From: Sthenelais limicola | Lineage: Eukaryota > Annelida > Polychaeta > Phyllodocida > Sigalionidae | Length of the DNA: 64,000 nt | Assembly: GCA_942159475.1 (NCBI GenBank) | Contig: OW804097.1 | Location: 55,448,986-55,512,985 of the forward strand | Direction: 5' to 3' | Shown: positions 44,401-54,378 of the stretch, piece by piece | How the letters are laid out: each line of letters opens with the position of its first letter | Numbering within the stretch: position 1 is the first letter of the stretch | Notes under the pieces: generated by a model | Database searches by the model: none | Seen by the model: the letters and a program-made list of their open reading frames with translations, nothing else | What the model was told of the DNA's origin: nothing | Made by a program: the position numbers and the translations under genes

Positions 44401-46812
44401 TCTGTTTGTATAATAGTTAAACGTACTATAATTGTATATACTTATTTTGAGTCAGACTTATAGGGTTTCGTTGGTGTTTGATGATTTGAAGTAATCGTTT
44501 TGTGAAGTGTTTCGGTCCTCCTCATTTTGTCCATCTCGTGTTTTATTACAGCAAAAAATAAAAAACATGGCACTGCACGGTTAGTAGGCATAGACAAGAT
44601 TTAAGTACTAATAAACGCGTTCCTCATGTTCCCTACATAGTACCCATTTACTTGTCCTTACCGTTACTGTGGCCATTGGGGTTCGTCTGATACATATTCA
44701 TTCTTACCACGCCTGCCTTTCATATTTTGGGGTCCGCCAAATAAAATATGTGCTTCTCCCAATTTCTTAATATCGTTGCCCTAGTAACCAAGATGTCTAC
44801 TATAATATTTTAAAGCAAGGGTGTTGTTACCTTTGATTGTTGACAATATGCATCCACATAGCCTGCGGCCAATACGACGGCAATATCGGGCCTGAGGCTG
44901 ATATGGAATGAATAAAGTCCACAAACGATAATAGTATTAACACATATATATATCCGTCGCAAAGATTTAAAAAAAATACTTGAATATGTGTATTAGAGTA
45001 ATTTATTGCAAAACAGTAAAACCTGAAATGAAATACCAAGATCAGAACCTTAATTATAACTGATTTTATAGTTTCTGAACTCTTGTGTATATATGAGAGG
45101 TGCAATAATGGGTCAATGCCTTTAAAATGAAAATAATCGGCTTCATAATTCAGTTCAAATGCACCACAAGGCATCATTTTAACGATTATAGTTTCAACCT
45201 TTTCTTTCCCCCAAACCCCGCTCTATGTGTTGCTATGTTCATATTTTCAGCAAATGAAATACCACAACCCTGACACTTTATTGCCTTACTTCTATATCAA
45301 GAGTCCTTAAAAAGGACTTATTTTGAGCTTTTATAAGTCCTTAAATTGTAGTCTGGGAACCCTGTGAGCATAGCCCACTTTCTAAAAATGAATCCTCGTG
45401 TATGCACATAATAGTCTGAAAATAGTGTGACTACAACTATCTGGTAACATAGCAATGTGAATAAATGAGTGACAAGTGGCGGACCCTTCCATTGTGTAAT
45501 GTCTGGTGTATCAATACCGAGTAACTAAGTAGTTCATACGGACCCATGCTTATACCACCACTGATGGTTACAGCCTCTCCCCATATTTAGTTTGTAGTTG
45601 CTAAAATGTATGCTTATTTGGTGCTATGTATTTTCATTGACATTTGCCTTTTACTCATAATAAAATCATCCAAAAAAACTTTTATTCATTTTCCTAAATT
45701 ATTGGATCTAGCAGCTTGTATTGATGCACCATTAATTAGCCTTCTTGTTTCTTAGCTACGTCATTTTCCGTACTACATGAATTTTAATTGAACGTAGTCA
45801 GTACGTACGAAGGTTACCGTAGGAATACTCTACTGAATTACATCTAACAAATTGTAAAATGGTGCACCGATAGCCGGGGGTTTTCCCTCGCCTCACTGTA
45901 AAACAAATCATATGGAAGCACCAATGTATATATACTATTGATATAACCTACTGGACTAAGTTAAGGGCGGGGATATTCTCTGACGTCTTGTATTTTAACA
46001 TAGGGATCCCAATTTCTTTTTAATATTTAGATATTAAGCCTAAGGGATGGAGGATACATTTGATACCCCACTACCTAACACTATTTAGATAGATATCGAT
46101 GTAGTCTTGTCACTATTCTGTGCTCTGCATATAATATTTGGTACATTTTTATGTAAATTTAAAATCTTTTAGTTTCCATCAATTTCTCAATCCAGAATTA
46201 TTCGTTGTATGAAAGGAAGATAGCAAGTGGTTTTGCGAACAATGATATTTTGTACAGGCCAGATGAGAAAAGAAATTATTTTGTTTGATGATGCTGCATG
46301 ACGCAGATATATGATTTTGTTTACAATGTTTGTATATTTTAGGACGTCAGATCGTGGACAATATTACGTTCCAGGTCCTAAATATAGAGAATATGCTGTT
46401 CAGAATTTTTTTTTCATAAACGACCATATTTCTGCTCTCATGCACAACCTAATGAATCCACTTTTTTTTTCTTACTTTAAAATATTAATTGTTTATTTAT
46501 ACACCAAACTAAACATATTAAATGTTCACTTTGGGCAAAATCATGGAAAATTAAAAAAATATCAATAACCCCAATCATATTTTTTTTAAACATTCGGGTT
46601 TTTGTTGTTTTTTTTTTAAAAAAAACCCCCAATTTTACATATTTTGGTGGCCTGACCCTAATCAATCATTTCGAGCGATCATACAAATAATTTCTTCTCC
46701 TAAATTAAGTCTTTCTCTTTTTTATGTCACAGATAACGGGGCGCAGCAAGACGACCAAGAGGAAGAAGATGACAAAGACGATGAAAACTATCCTGGAGAC
46801 AAGGCAAAATGA
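17468..46812 (+). CDS. GOLIM4: GOLIM4/GPP130-like Golgi membrane protein, 17 coding exons
   Basis: This is a predicted type II membrane protein of 776 aa; the vertebrate protein is about 700 aa. In vertebrates GPP130 cycles between cis-Golgi and endosomes. Exons: 17468-17639, 19228-19302, 19435-19484, 24364-24417, 24910-25060, 25198-25280, 26857-26913, 31514-31990, 32812-33031, 33583-33761, 35599-35913, 38420-38442, 38877-38905, 39154-39191, 41108-41344, 43833-43923, 46733-46812. All introns are GT-AG and the total of 2,331 nt keeps frame to TGA. Residues 9-27 are a single hydrophobic anchor. Identity cues are the L-Q-T-R-L-K-K juxtamembrane stretch, H-D-S-L-S-A-Q-L-Q and V-V-Y-E-H-K-T-R-L-E-K-S-L, which closely match vertebrate GOLIM4. 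The order is anchor, coiled coil, Gln-rich middle, acidic tail. The ATG at 17468 (GCCATG context) is preferred; an in-frame ATG at 17441 would add nine residues. The third intron holds an antisense M4 peptidase gene. Confidence 0.92.
18280..18353. repeat. 37-bp tandem duplication in intron 1
   Basis: The unit starting ACTACACATGRTCATTGAG occurs twice in tandem (18280 and 18317) with one substitution. Confidence 0.85.
19801..19811 (-). terminator. Candidate poly(A) signals for the M4 peptidase gene
   Basis: On the minus strand two overlapping AATAAA hexamers read AATAAAATAAA about 205 bp downstream of the peptidase stop codon, a typical 3' UTR distance. Their presence suggests an adapted eukaryotic transcription unit. 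AT-rich sequence makes chance occurrence possible. Confidence 0.4.
20016..22258 (-). CDS. M4 family metallopeptidase, vibriolysin/pseudolysin type, nested antisense
   Basis: This is a zinc endopeptidase, probably secreted and made as a proenzyme. Residues 1 to about 195 match the FTP/PepSY-type inhibitory propeptide of M4 zymogens (E-T-Y-L-G-V-P-V-E-G; G-I-V-D-A-D-T-G-E-V). The catalytic domain spans about 205-518. It has the zinc motif H-E-I-S-H (His360, Glu361, His364), third ligand Glu384 in G-G-M-N-E-A-F-S-D, and proton donor His444 in D-P-H-F-S-S-G. The sequence around these sites is close to pseudolysin and vibriolysin. The C-terminus (about 525-720) looks like two beta-rich PPC-type domains. 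The frame runs 746 codons with no intron but has no ATG. It opens at a splice acceptor (TCTATTGCAG, exon from 22258), so a separate first exon with the signal peptide is expected upstream but was not found. M4 enzymes are mainly bacterial, so horizontal transfer is likely. The gene lies antisense within the 4.9-kb third intron of the GOLIM4-like gene. Confidence 0.92.
22595..22651 (+). pseudogene. Short coiled-coil-like terminal exon or fragment
   Basis: After an AACAG acceptor-like word, 18 codons read as Glu-rich helix (E-L-E-E-T-I-D-E-M-N-E-K-Q-R) ending in TAA. The following sequence has an AATAAA near 23028. The phase does not continue from GOLIM4 exon 3 without a frameshift. It could be a cryptic alternative last exon or the 3' end of a retroposed copy. 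Weak evidence. Confidence 0.2.
22878..22898. repeat. AT dinucleotide microsatellite
   Basis: About ten perfect TA/AT units within intron 3 of the GOLIM4-like gene. Confidence 0.9.
22900..24363. other. Remainder of GOLIM4-like intron 3
   Basis: This is the region in which a first, signal-peptide exon of the antisense M4 gene should lie. No convincing minus-strand Met with a hydrophobic run followed by a donor was recognised. The sequence is AT-rich. Confidence 0.4.
27851..28031. mobile_element. 181-bp inverted-repeat element
   Basis: The left arm starts TATGCTGTGAACCTA and continues CATACCCATCG. The right arm is its reverse complement (CGATGGGTATG then TAGGTTCACAGCATA), giving arms of about 30 bp with a few mismatches. 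Target duplications were not resolved. Confidence 0.6.
28702..28742. repeat. Perfect 18-bp hairpin, 5-nt loop, containing CACGTG
   Basis: GTGTCAGCGTCACGTGTG is followed by GAATA and then the exact reverse complement. The arm word CACGTGACGCTGACA recurs at about 28885 and, diverged (CACATGACGCTGACA), near 29337. It is therefore part of a dispersed repeat and not a unique site. The sequence just upstream has extra GTGTCAGCGTCA copies. Confidence 0.85.
31372..31443 (+). repeat. tRNA-derived SINE head beside exon 8
   Basis: The sequence has a Pol III A-box-like TAGCTCAGTTATTAAGAGC, a consensus B box GGTTCAATTCC at 31424-31434, and tRNA-like spacing between them. The anticodon stem does not pair cleanly, so it is not a functional tRNA. 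It ends about 70 bp before the exon 8 acceptor. Confidence 0.6.
31514..33031 (+). other. GOLIM4: GOLIM4-like exons 8-9: Gln/Asn-rich low-complexity region
   Basis: Exon 8 (159 codons) and exon 9 (73 codons) are dominated by Gln and Asn. Near 31555-31600 lies a run of about 14 Gln encoded by mixed CAA and CAG codons, with further Q blocks near 31780-31830 and 32833-32863. Vertebrate GOLIM4 is also Gln/Glu-rich here but far less Asn-rich. The mixed codons mean the tract is not a pure triplet microsatellite and should be moderately stable. Confidence 0.85.
37404..37899. mobile_element. hAT-like MITE, TIR CAGGGATGCCAGT, 6-bp target duplication
   Basis: The left end CAGGGATGCCAGT is mirrored by ACTGGCATCCCTG at the right, flanked by ATTAAG at 37398-37403 and 37900-37905. 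The interior has no transposase; a 102-codon minus ORF is chance. It is inserted in GOLIM4-like intron 11. A longer flanking word (AATTAGTATAATTAAG) also occurs on both sides, so the target was already duplicated or the element sat in a small tandem repeat. Confidence 0.82.
38518..38572. repeat. Short tandem duplication in intron 12
   Basis: The word GTACACC..TCGGAACTTGGAAT occurs twice, 32 bp apart. Confidence 0.7.
39945..40009. repeat. TATATAT/TATTATA AT-only microsatellite
   Basis: About 65 bp is composed only of A and T, in alternating TATATAT and ATTATAT blocks. It is self-complementary and prone to cruciforms. Confidence 0.9.
40435..40453. repeat. CCT trinucleotide repeat in intron 14
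   Basis: About six CCT/TCC units, not in coding sequence. Confidence 0.85.
45298..45364. mobile_element. hAT-like MITE end fragment
   Basis: The sequence AGTCCTTAAAAAGGACTTA and a downstream TGGGAACCCTGTG resemble the subterminal and terminal sequence of the 13832-14348 element. The other end is missing, so this is a relic in the last GOLIM4-like intron. Confidence 0.4.
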
Positions 46813-48340
46813 AAGTTAAACGTGTATATTAAATAGAAAAATAACTGTACAATCATGTCTTAATATGCTAGGCACATTCACAAAACTGACTTATTCACAC
46901 ATCATGGATGTTGGATTCAAAATAAGCAGTATGCCTTCGTCTCACCAAATATCTTCAAGAAGACTTCCCCATATATCATTGGTGGGAAAACGTGACTGAA
47001 AATGAAAAGTATCTCATGTCAATTTCCAGTTGCACTTCATTTCTGGGTGCAGACATTATGTAAAGATGACATCTTGCCGTTGGTCCGAACGCCTCTTGCT
47101 TTTAACTAACCAACATGGGTTTCTGCAGTATCTGTCCTACATGCTAATCTAAATTTGCCAAGACCGCAAGCATGTATTCGCGAGAGAATGGGACATTTCT
47201 TCTTCCAGCCAATGTGAAGTGATTTGTGATTGTTCCTTGAAGGAAACATAAATGTATGGAATTCTATTAACGAAAGTATGTGGTTGATAGGTTAACATAT
47301 TGTTAGTGGTTTTAGTTGAAAGCTATTTTATTTTCCTAGGTTCTCTGTTGCTGGAATGTTGGTACTTCCACCATTGAAGCAAATGGGACTTGAGTTTGCT
47401 TCATACCGTTCACTTCATGGAAGAAAAGCTTGCCTCTGTTTACTGCCTCTAAGAAACCTTTACTATTTCATTCTCCACATACAGTGGCTAAATTCCATTG
47501 ACCAATGTCTAGACATATTGTTTTATTGATGTCAAATAGGTAACTAAATGTATCATATTGAGACAACCTATATAGAACCGATTGTTTTGAAGGGAAATGC
47601 CAGAAAACTCGATCTTGGTGTATGAAATGTATCTTGACCGTGGAACTAATGTTTCCTGAGGATTATGCATCATGTATATTGCCATGTTTAGAGGGTTGTT
47701 GTATACTATGCATTGGGAGAGGAATCTAATCATTCGTGTGCTACGGACATCGTTTACATCTTATGGGATCATAGGCCATCGAGATGTGGATAATTAATTG
47801 TATTAAATTTTGTTTCCCCCAACAATTCTGTCAAGAGGTGAACTGAAGTACTGGAACTATTTTGTATATTAGACATAGCATGAGATTAGATAACCCGTTA
47901 TATCAGAACTTTATAACACCTGAACCCAAATTCTATTTTTGGTTATCTGTGAGGCTTGGTCATTATCAAATGTACATATTTCGCTGGCCTTGCCTAACCT
48001 TAAAATCTGACCAGAAAAACTTTATGTGTGAATGGATAGTATTCTCTGTAATATCCTGCTGTTATTCATCTATATGTCTATAGATTTGGTAAGAGAGCTA
48101 TGTGGTTCAACATAAGCTGTGTTAAAATATTTTAATGGCCTACCATAAGCACAATTTAATTTAAAACGGTCCACAATCCTGCACTGCAAATCACCTATGA
48201 ATTCTTTTTCAAAAGTTTAGTGGTCATCTTTTAAGGAGGAGATTAATAACAATTTCCTGTGAACAATGGAGATGTTTTTAGTGAATAATTGAGGGTATAT
48301 ATAACGATCAAAAGGGAAATAATTTGTGTATGCGTGCATA
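46813..48340 (+). other. Probable GOLIM4-like 3' UTR / intergenic
   Basis: No gene was recognised. The transcript must end somewhere downstream of 46812. No AATAAA occurs in the first kilobase that I could find; the nearest clear ones seen are near 49890 and 50796, so the 3' UTR is either long or uses a variant signal. Confidence 0.35.
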
Positions 48341-48341
48341 C

Positions 48342-48836
48342 CTGTCAGATAATCAACGAGTGTATTTATTGTGATCAGCTTGGTTTTGCTGCCAAGTGAC
48401 ACATGGTGAGCAAGATATTCGGCTATTCCTTTTCTTTTCTTTTCTACAAATAACTCGATAGGCCGTAGAATAAGTGTGGTCCTAAGCCATGTGCTAAATT
48501 CCGCTATCAAGATTAAGGGTCACCTTTCTGATCCAGGAAAATCATGGACTCGAGCCTTTTTGAAGATCATCAATAGTTGCCAAGTTAGACAGGTGGTAGT
48601 ATCATTAAACTATCCCAGCGATTGCTGCCCTAAATAGGCTCCATTAAATCATACAACTTGTTAGCTGTACATACCGCCCATTCAAGTACCCATCTGGTAC
48701 GTAGTAGCAATGTAGGATTGCTGGTTCAGCCAACAAATTGTTGTTAATGGCAACAGAGAGGGTGATCGAGGGGGTAGTGATTTCATCTCTCGTCCAGGTC
48801 CTTGATACATATGACTGATTGTTGTTGCTCGTGTAC
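48342..48836 (-). CDS. Two candidate exons of an unrecognised minus-strand gene
   Basis: The first piece, 48675-48836, starts after CGCTCAG and ends at GCG|GTATGT. The second, 48342-48493, starts after GAATTTAG and ends at CTGACAG|GTATGC. The phases fit: two bases carried from the first are completed by one base of the second, leaving a 181-bp intron. The translations have balanced, coding-like composition. The first has T-W-T-R-D-E and A-I-L-H-C-Y-Y-V-P-D-G-Y, and the second L-I-L-R-P-I-E-L-F-V-E-K-K. I do not recognise a family, and flanking exons are not evident. They may be remnants, a taxon-restricted gene, or coincidence. Confidence 0.25.
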
Positions 48837-48839
48837 CTG

Positions 48840-51800
48840 AGCGATAAAATATATGATGTGGCACCGGAGTGCACTTATTTTATGGCCTAACATTATTTGC
48901 TTTCTAAAAGTAGTTCTATGACTGAATGGATGGAGGTATCGGAGCTGATATTTATACTGTGATCTTTGTGCCTACTGGACTTGGGCACCGTTTGTCAGCC
49001 TCTCTAAAAAGATTCTTGGTATTGGACTGACTTGTGCTCCTTGTATTGGACCATAATAACCATGATACATTGTCATCTTTTTGTGATATCATGGAAATGG
49101 TTAATCTAATGAAGAATCGTGGTCGTGTAAAAACTACCACGTGTAGCCTACATCGATTTTGCCAGTTAATTTTGTGAATGAAAGTATGTTAGTAACGGGA
49201 CACCAACACTATATTATATGGTACTTACATATGGAACTATCCTACTCACACGCTTTGTTGGCGTAGAATATTTATAAACAACGCTGGGTGCCGCTTTAGA
49301 GTTATATAGACATGTGTTGTGTGTATTCATTATGTGTATATAATTTGTTCCAAATAGAATTAAGACGCTCAGAAAAGAATCGTTTTAAATTACGAACATC
49401 ACCCTTCTTAGCCAACTCTTTCAATTTCCAAATTTGATTCAACGAAATCCTTTTCCCTAGACCTTAATGATTCAAATAGAACACAACTTCTTTAGAGGTG
49501 AATATACAAAGTTATGTAAGAAAAGGGAACATATAAGTGTTATTTAGTTTGTCAGAAGCGCTCTGAGAGCATGCAGGTATTAATTGGTCTACCCTCTGGT
49601 AGGCTTTGTTCTTGTTCTATGGAATTGTTTTTGTAGATCATGACTTTGCAGAAAGGGAATGTGGGTCTCGTGTCACTCCCTGGTCCGTCTGGATCGCCCA
49701 GTAGGTGTGTAAAGTGTAAAGTGAAATATGTTTATCATATGCCCATGCTTTAATTATGCTATGTACAATATAGGGGTGCAATAACTATTCATATTATACA
49801 CGTACATTATGCGTTCTTGATACTCTATGACGATTCAGAATCAAGAACAATGGCTTATATTTCAATATTCTTCTTTGCTAATGGCGTGTAATAAATAGTG
49901 AATGGACCTAAGAAAATCGTTCGGTTACTGGCGCACTCGATAATGCTGGTGAACGATGCTAGAAATTTGCATTCCTTTGCTGTAAAGTTATGAGGAAGAC
50001 CAGGTCTAATTAGGAGTTGTATGATCTTCTGTTTGTTAACCAAGACCTTTATGTTTGATATTTAGGTGGGAAAAAGGCAACGTGTTGTTACGCTTTAGTT
50101 TTGATTTTGATTATCGTTGAGGTTGGGGATAGCTTTTTCTGGGGATTTTATAAAGCTTCTGATTCATATCGAGTAATTTATCCTGTTATCCAAGGGAAAC
50201 TATCATACAGAATTATTGCATTGACAATAACTTAATTATTCACATGGGTCTGGCTACCCAAGTATGTGCAATTGGATGTTTACAAATATTAAATATTTCC
50301 AAATAGTAATGCATGCAAATATACCAAACAAAGCTTTAGATGTGGCATAATAACTCAGCAAAGGTTCCTCTCGATTCTCTATACCAAAGTATATTAATAT
50401 CTCTGTCTGGATACAGCCAGCATGCTACAATGCAATTATAATATTTTGTGAAAAGTTTAAATTTGTGTAAAATGTCTGGATGTACATATTTTGATAGCTT
50501 GACCCATGCAGTTAAGGCTGCATTCCCAGCTCAATAACTTCCAAAATTCTTATCCAAATTCAATCAGTGTTCAACCAATAGGTTTTAATTATCGATATCT
50601 TGCTGTGATTATGTTTCTAAAAGATTTTAAAGATGAGCGGCGGTCTGTGGTCACCAGAGAAGTCGCATCCAAGACACCATTGTGTTGTACTGTAAATCTG
50701 GATTTTGATTGACCCTTGCAGTAAAAACAACAGGGCAAAATCCTCCCAAATGGTGGTGAAATTACTTCTAGGTGGGTAGGAATAGTCTCGAATAAAAAAA
50801 GAAATTGTTTATTTCTTAACCGATGTTAGGTGAGAACGTAGCTTTAACTTAATGCTGGCAAACACTTAATTGAATATTGTACACAAAAACATTATAAATT
50901 CACTACAATTGTGGGGTATTTTCCGACATGAATATAGAGAGAATAATAAAAAGATGTCTCGGTTTATCATCCTGTTATGAAGTGAGTATTCAGCTGGTAT
51001 GAATGGTTTGATATTGAGCGTATCACCAATTATTATTCATCTTGTATTAAAAGGTACATTTAACAGTGAATCCTAGTGGGCAATAGTTTAAATCACTACA
51101 AGGGAGATATTTATCATTATTATAAAAGTATATTATTTAACAGGGAAAAGTTGTCCGCGGAGATTTAAGGGTGGTCGCTTCTTCACTGTTGGAAGGAATC
51201 CAATTGTATGTATATATTGTCACAAAGAACATCCGAATCCTTATTAACAGACGTCTATACTTGTATGTACCTGATACACATTTCCATACATTTTGTTATA
51301 AATTGTACATAGGAATTGGTTTATAGAATATTTATCATTTCCTGAGATTTGCAACTCCCCCTCCCCCGTTTGAAAGTGAAGAATATTTTTCTATTCATGT
51401 AAATGTCAAAGTCGTGGAGAGGAAGACATCGATGGAGTTTTGTCGAATACTCTGTTAAAAATCGGAGATTTGGACATTTTTTATTTTATCGCCTTATTGG
51501 AATCGAACAGATTAATGTGAACCAGTCGTTTGCTCCGAAATAAATAAAAAATACATAATAACACGATTTCTGTTTGAATAAATGCGGAGGATGGCTCTCA
51601 TCTGTATATCATCATTGGGAGTATTTCAGGATTGGAGTACGAATGATAATGTATACTTTTTACTGTTGAATGGGTATTAAACTACTGATTAGTAGTTCGA
51701 GTTCTGTTTTCTTTATATTAATCGATAGCTCATTCAATAGATTTACAATGAGAATCCCCCATAATGCATATCCATCATTAAACCAGTCCATTTTAAAAAG

Positions 51801-54378
51801 GCCAATATATCGATGTTTCTTTTAAATGCATTCATTCGGATAAGTTACCAATGTAATGCATTGTTTTCATCACGTCCATAATTCACTATTATCTGAAAAG
51901 CCTTGGTAATCCATGCCAATGTCTTCGTAATTCATATATTTTTCGAAAAGTAATCGGAACAAAATATCTATAAAGCGTGAAAACGTTTACTTAATATCCG
52001 AACTTTCTAATCTGTACTTTTTCGGGCCAAATAGTAAATCAGTTTTGGGGGAAAAAACTTGTCACTTTAAGTTACTATAAGAAAACTGCCAAGAACAAAA
52101 CACTAATACTGGAATAACGTATCGACGATTTTATTTCAACTTACATGGGTTTCAAATGAATATAATCATTTATGTATAGCTTTTACATTAAAATCGGGCT
52201 CAGCATGCTTGGTTTGTACAATTAAGTTGTGTACCATCTCAGAAAAATGTTATGCTTATCGCAAAGTTTGTAGGTATCAAGCGGAGAACACTGCCAGCAT
52301 CACTGAACCATTTAGAGACTGGGTTCCACATACCATTATACATTTCTTAGTAGCCTGACTGGTGCTCTATATAGGTAAATGTAAACATGCCCTATTCAAT
52401 TATAAAAATACATCTCAGTCTTAAGATTTCTTACAGCAGTATTGATACTTTATACTAAGTATATAATTCCACGTAATGCGATCCTCTCATAAATGATGTA
52501 AAACCACAGAAAAACCTTTAAGAGATGCTTATCAGATCCCTAATGTTTGGAATGTATGAATAAATGTAACCAATAAGGAAGAAGCACTTTGGTAGTCATA
52601 AAATATACTTTTGTTATCGCAAGTTTTTTTATATATAAACAAAAACCAACAGATCTTGCATCTTCCTTAAGGGAGTATAGAAATAACATTTTCTGACAAG
52701 TACTACTGTTAAATAAATAGTCTTGTTCAGAGCTAAGACACAGAGCACAGATCTAAGACACTTCTTTCACGAGTTCTTAATAAAGAAAAGTTGGAAATAA
52801 ATACATGTACATGGGTAATTGTGATAATGCCTGTTTCGGTTTGAAATAACAGTTCTAAAATGCGATGAACGCTTTCATTTGCTTCAATGGTAAAACTAAT
52901 AGCATATAACTTGCAACAGTTGTAAGAACAGTAAAGTAGAATAAGCATTATGTTTGCACTCACGACCGCAACACCAAATTCCCCACTGAAACTTCCAATT
53001 ATTTTTCATCGATTATTCTATCCACAGGTCTTCAGGGAAGAACGTTTCGAATTAGGATTAATGTAGATCATGATTGTCGAGTTTTAGGCGTAGGCCCTAT
53101 TCATGGCTCAAACTCCAGAAGTGTGTTCAATACTTTCCTGGATATATTCATCATCAGTCTATTCACACATGGAGCTATAAACTTACATTTCATTCGGGCC
53201 GTGTATAGGATATATTGAAGCAAATGACAAAAAGATATATAAGAGGGAATGAACACCAATTAAAGACTAGCAAAAACCAATTACCAAAAATAGCAAGGAA
53301 AGTATAGGGCATGCCATATGACGATGTCCATTGAGCATTTCAGTAAAGCTTGATGATTATTGCACAGATTTAAAACAAAAAAAGTGAACAAATCCTTTCA
53401 GATGAACACATATTTTGCAGAATAATATTATATTATCATCTGTAATGATATCAGAGATGATCAAATCCTTTGGAGGCATTAAGGCTAGTTAATAAAATAC
53501 ACATTTGAGATTTTAATTCGCTTCCCTCTCTATGGCATAGAGGAGAAGAGAATAATGTTCTATTTCTCTCCATGGCACAATGTAGGAAGAAATGAATGTA
53601 TATCTTTGATAACAATATCTATAAAAAGCAAACATTATAATACTAGATTTTTGAAAATACAAATTGAAATTTTGAATTTGAAGTCTATGCAGTTTTATCT
53701 CTTATTAAATATATATGCCACAGTTGAAAATTAAGACACTTGATTGCACAAATTTAGTAGTTGACTTAAGTAGACAACAATAAGTACCATCCTTCAACGA
53801 AGACTCGCTCATATTTTATCCAGAACAGCTCATACTAAGAAAACAAATTCACACCTATGATAAATACTTCTCATAAATCACTTAACTAGTCAGCCATCTT
53901 GAAACAGTCGATTCATTCAATCTTACTTTCAATAGGGGGCTTGCTCATTGATGCCATTTTCAATTCAGATTCATACATTTTAAGATTTGAATTTGAATAT
54001 TTTAAACCCACAATCAATCTATTAAATTGCATGTATACAATAGGTCTAAACAATTGTATACGTCCTTTCATGTTATAAAAGGATGTGGAGAGTATGGACA
54101 ATTACAGTGCCCATTTTAATTAGTGTAGATTTCAGTTGATGAAACAATGTCCTTATGTTAATATGAATCACATTCAATCCCACAGTCGCGCTTTTAACGA
54201 TTGTACAATGGCAAATGCAAGTCCCCTATTAATATACTATAGCACAGTTTATTTTGACATCATTCGTCCATACTATAGGAGGGTCACTATTCTGGATCAC
54301 ATATTTTTTTGGTATTGGTATCAGATTGTCACGGGTGAGGAACAACGACTCTATAATTATCTGATTAGATTAGACTGA
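48840..54378. other. Intergenic region between the convergent GOLIM4-like and TMED6-like genes
   Basis: AT-rich throughout. Minus-strand ORFs at 48952-49140 and 49855-50043 are slightly coding-like but have no convincing splice frame. No repeats with clear ends were recognised. Confidence 0.45.

Larger units (their letters stand above)
33583..46812 (+). other. GOLIM4: GOLIM4-like exons 10-17: acidic, disordered C-terminus
   Basis: These exons encode an Asp/Glu/Asn/Gln-rich lumenal tail without predicted structure. Exons 12-14 are tiny (23, 29 and 38 bp) and contain D-D-P-N-K, similar to A-D-D-P-N-N in vertebrate GOLIM4. Exon 15 has a tandem acceptor (TTGCAGCAG) that can add or drop one Gln. 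The last exon ends in a strongly acidic run (E-E-E-D-D-K-D-D-E-N) and TGA at 46810-46812. Confidence 0.85.

Noticed and set aside
44827..45177. 116-codon minus-strand ORF in the last GOLIM4-like intron
   Set aside because: Aromatic and Ile-rich composition of AT-rich noncoding DNA, no recognisable domain, no splice context.
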